From Owenia fusiformis (taxonomy: Eukaryota > Annelida > Polychaeta > Sabellida > Oweniidae): 64,000 nt of DNA. Location: NCBI GenBank assembly GCA_903813345.2, contig CAIIXF020000002.1, positions 17,121,467 to 17,185,466 on the forward strand, in the 5' to 3' direction. Made by a program: the position numbers and the translations under genes. Positions 61,164 to 64,000 of the stretch are shown here, in pieces (the stretch's first letter is position 1; every line of letters starts with the position of its first letter). The notes beneath the pieces were generated by a model. The model was not told where the DNA came from. It saw nothing but the letters and a program-made list of their open reading frames with translations, and did not search any database.

Positions 61164-61552
61164 TTCACCATTGGAGAGAGTATTAGTTCAACTATACTCA
61201 TTTGGACCCAGTTTCTCTAATTAGAAGATCGGTGAAGTGCAAGAATACTTGAAATACGAGAAAATGTTTGTTGATTCCGAAAAAGACCTATTGTATCTTA
61301 CAATGTAATTATTTTCTATAGGGCAATTAATGTAATGGGGGTACTACAGGGTTCAATTATTGAGCCTGTAGTTTTTATGAAATACATTAAATACTGTCCA
61401 ACCTGCGCTTTATCAGCTTGTATTACATACCCACCGAAGCATTTGTATTGAAGTCAATGGAGCTGAAGGTCGGCTATATATTCCTGTATAGCCGCCAAAC
61501 CTTTTACCATGACAATCTTATGACGTCATCGGGACGTCATGTTTCATTTCTT

Positions 61553-61762
61553 CCTAATTTCACAAGGAGGATTGGAAGCCAGGGTTCCAACTCGATATTC
61601 TTTAATCTCCACGCATGCGTCATTTGCTATTCGTGTCTGTATAATTTGTACGACTGCATGGAGAATGACCCGATGCTCTCCAACAAAGCTATCGCTAGGT
61701 GATTGTTTTGCAGAATATCGGTGTTGCATTCTGGGAGCCAATCCTCCTTGTAATTTCACTCG
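61553..61762. mobile_element. MITE-like inverted repeat, copy 2
   Basis: Arms of about 50 bp: CACAAGGAGGATTGGAAGCC (61,561) and GGGAGCCAATCCTCCTTGTA (61,736), each followed outward or inward by a GATATTCT-like segment. Same family as 59,194-59,490, with a shorter interior. Confidence 0.6.
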
Positions 61763-61822
61763 CACACAGACACGTGGCGTCATTGATATAACGTAGCCAT
61801 GATATAAAAGTATGTAATACAA

Positions 61823-61939
61823 CAGTTATGTCCGTATCATTGAATATATGCCTTCGGTCTGTCGTAATATAACCCTCGCAAGCTCGGGCTATATTGGTGA
61901 CAGACCTTAGGCATATATTCAATGATAGGGACATAACTG
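61823..61939. repeat. Long hairpin, about 50-bp arms
   Basis: CAGTTATGTCC(G)TATCATTGAATATATGCC at 61,823 is complementary to the segment ending 61,939. GGTCTGTC/GACAGACC pairs further in, and the loop is about 20 bp around CTCGCAAGCTCGGG. Nearly perfect arms suggest recent origin or a transcribed hairpin. Confidence 0.7.
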
Positions 61940-62856
61940 CTAAATATACCTTATTTATATGCAACAAAGTTCATGAAAAAGTGGTAGAAAATCATTAGAG
62001 AATTGAAGAAGCTGAAATGTATGTTCAAAGAAGACTCTAAATATAGAGGGTCCCAGCATTGGAATTAGCCTACCAAACCCAAATTATTACTATAATAACA
62101 TATTGGAAGGCAACATTTAAAAAAAAGACACAAAAGAAATGCAGCCTGATACAGAGAACTCAGCTTCTCGTTCAAAACAAAAAAGGAATATTGCCGATTT
62201 TTTTGGTCCACGTTTATTTATAATAATGTTATAATTAAGGCAAGGATATTTCTATATGTTAAATCTACCACAGTTTTATACTAATCCAGTGTTTGTTTTT
62301 ATATCTCGATCTCTATCCCAAAAATAAAAGTTTTGCTACATAGGGAAACGATACTATGATTTTTAAAAGGATTGCTTCTAAGTAGTTTTAACAACAATGT
62401 ACAATGTACGTACATGTGGAATAAACTAACCTGAAAATAATCAAAACGAAAGTTGGATAGATTCCAACAGTTGGAATTTATGTGGCATATACGCTCGTAT
62501 GTATATATTGATAAACTTTACTTCAAATTATGACCCCTAGATTTCGCAGAACTCATCAATATAAAATTCGATTTTGTTTTGTGTACAGTATTTTTTAAAA
62601 ATCAACATAACTGTGTTAAACTGTCGAATGAAAATTTGATGATTATAATGACTATGGTCATAAACCTTTTGAACACTATTTGAGTTTTACTTCGTTAGAT
62701 CAATGTTGTAGATTTCTTTTTTTCTGATACGACAATATCATAGTTGAGCAACCTATTTCGAGGAGATCCGATGACATGTATACATGGGATTTGAATTGAG
62801 TAGCAACGTTCAAAGAGCTATCTAAAATTAGATTAGTCTACAGTGACACAACAATA

Positions 62857-63737
62857 ATGCGTTTCATTTTTGCATGTTTCGTTTTTGTACCCATATTGGT
62901 ATCAACAAATTTAAAACGTTCTGGTTTGTCAAGCCACCAGAAACATGGGAAGCACATCAATTTACTGAGACGTTTGGACGAACGTCCTGCAGAAAGATTG
63001 GATTTCAGAGAGAACCGGGGCTTGTATATTCACCGTGGTGTGAAGTATCATCATCAAAGGCAACTACAACATCAATACACCCTAAATCACTTACCCTCAA
63101 CAATTGGATATAGAAGAACAAAACGAAGAAACAGACGGAGTGTCGAAAATGAAAATCGTGTAATAAATGTCCCGGGTGCTGTTAAGTTACCTCGAAGACG
63201 ACAATCACGGAAATACAGAGTGAGTACTAATGGCATCCTTGGCCCAAGGGTATTTCTCTTCTTTCCATACCCTTGGTGCAGCTTATACAATTGTCAGGAT
63301 TGAGCAAACAAACTTTCAAATAGCCATTAAATATCTACCAATAATGAGTTTATTGCCCCAGTCTGGATGCATTTCTCTTTAAGAATCCAATTTATAAGTA
63401 ATTTGCATCTTATTAGGGGTCATAAACAGAAGGACAAAACATCCCCATTGAATTATGTATAGAACATTATGATTGGAGAACACATTTTCTGCGAATGAAA
63501 CTCAGCTTATTTATTACCCCTAAAATGAAACTTGCAAAGGGTTGAATTCAGTAATAAATGAAGTCCTTTGAATAAAATATGTACTAATGAGTCGGACACA
63601 TTCTTATGTAGGCCTATAATAACTTTGCCGATTTGTTTTTGTACTTATTCTAAAACGATTGTATTTTCAGAGAGCCTCTATTCATGTTACACCAAAACAA
63701 GACAATCCCAGTGTTCCAGTTGCATTCGATCCACAAG
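62857..63737 (+). CDS. TNF superfamily ligand T5 (partial, cut by window end)
   Basis: Exon 1 62,857-63,219 (121 codons) and exon 2 63,671-63,737 are visible; the TNF-domain exon must lie beyond 64,000. MRFIFACFVFVPILVSTNL is a signal peptide. The propeptide shares HQYTLNHLPSTIGYRR with T4 (HQYMIDHLPLSIGYRG) and has strong furin-type sites (RRTKRRNRRSVE). Exon 1 ends RQSRKYR/GTGAGT and exon 2 gives RASIHVTPKQDNPSVPVAFD. Splice phases match T4. It is a recent tandem duplicate of T4 in the same orientation. Confidence 0.85.
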
Positions 63738-64000
63738 GTAACCATTTAATGATGAACGCTGGCATTGACATTTTCTGTTTTCATCACTTTGGGCCTGACC
63801 CTCCTTGGACATTGGCATTATTGAACATTATTGAACTATGAATCATTGTGTTCCTTCTGGGACAATGTCATCCACCAGCTACAAGCTAAAGCAAGAACAA
63901 ATATAAAATACGTTTCAAAATATCATTGAAAAAGACACGTGCTATTCTTAACTCTTCATAAAACCCGATGATTATATTTTTATTCAAGAATAAAAATGTA

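Larger units (their letters stand above)
61164..62856. other. Intergenic between T4 and T5
   Basis: Contains an inverted-repeat element (61,553-61,762) and a long hairpin (61,823-61,939). Otherwise AT-rich, with no recognised gene. Several overlapping open frames at 61.4-62.0 kb fall inside these repeats. Confidence 0.5.

Noticed and set aside
1-64000. tRNA, rRNA or other structured RNA genes
   Set aside because: None recognised by eye; a covariance-model scan was not possible, so weak cases could be missed.

Overview
This is eukaryotic, intron-bearing, AT-rich DNA that looks like a marine invertebrate. A mollusc or another lophotrochozoan is my best guess. The basis is GT-AG introns in every gene, many small foldback transposons, frequent ACATGT words and a tandem TNF ligand family. 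The species cannot be named from the sequence.

Layout. 1-3,370: no gene; it holds a foldback element (about 1,239-1,482) and a short terminal-inverted-repeat element (2,467-2,682). 3,371-34,851: one 31.5-kb tandem array of eleven units of about 2.9 kb (2,601-2,952 bp) plus a 65-bp stub. The units alternate between two subtypes, A and B, giving a dimeric period of about 5.8 kb. Each unit contains four to six copies of an inner repeat of about 161 bp (63 in total, each with a poly-C run), an AATAC microsatellite, a TTGG-rich tract and a two-copy repeat of about 108 bp. Minus-strand exon-like blocks recur in every unit. Only the right-edge unit keeps an open frame through all three. 34,852-39,366: palindromic repeats, no convincing gene.

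39,367-64,000 is a gene cluster. Two nearly identical four-exon EF-hand genes (39,367-42,315 and 46,505-48,999, both +) are each followed by a convergent TNF-ligand gene on the minus strand (T1, 43,111-43,900; T2, 49,806-52,132). This reflects a tandem duplication whose junction (44.2-46.35 kb) now carries a truncated T3-like TNF exon and a decayed, 5'-truncated LINE. A TIR transposon lies inside the LINE. T1 lacks 5' exons and has lost three glycines that its paralogues share, so I call it a pseudogene. A third TNF ligand follows (T3, 53,999-55,245, -). Next come a TNF-receptor-type gene with two cysteine-rich domains, one membrane span and a short tail without a death domain (57,466-58,644, +), a fourth ligand (T4, 59,842-61,163, +) and a fifth cut by the window end (T5, from 62,857, +).

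The TNF ligands share one exon plan: a leader plus basic furin-type stalk, a short exon beginning R/K-A-x-I-H-V, then the TNF homology domain. T3, T4 and T5 have signal-peptide-like starts, so they are probably secreted or cleaved cytokines. The receptor gene lies among its potential ligands. The cluster therefore looks like a fast-evolving immune or developmental ligand-receptor locus beside a mega-satellite.
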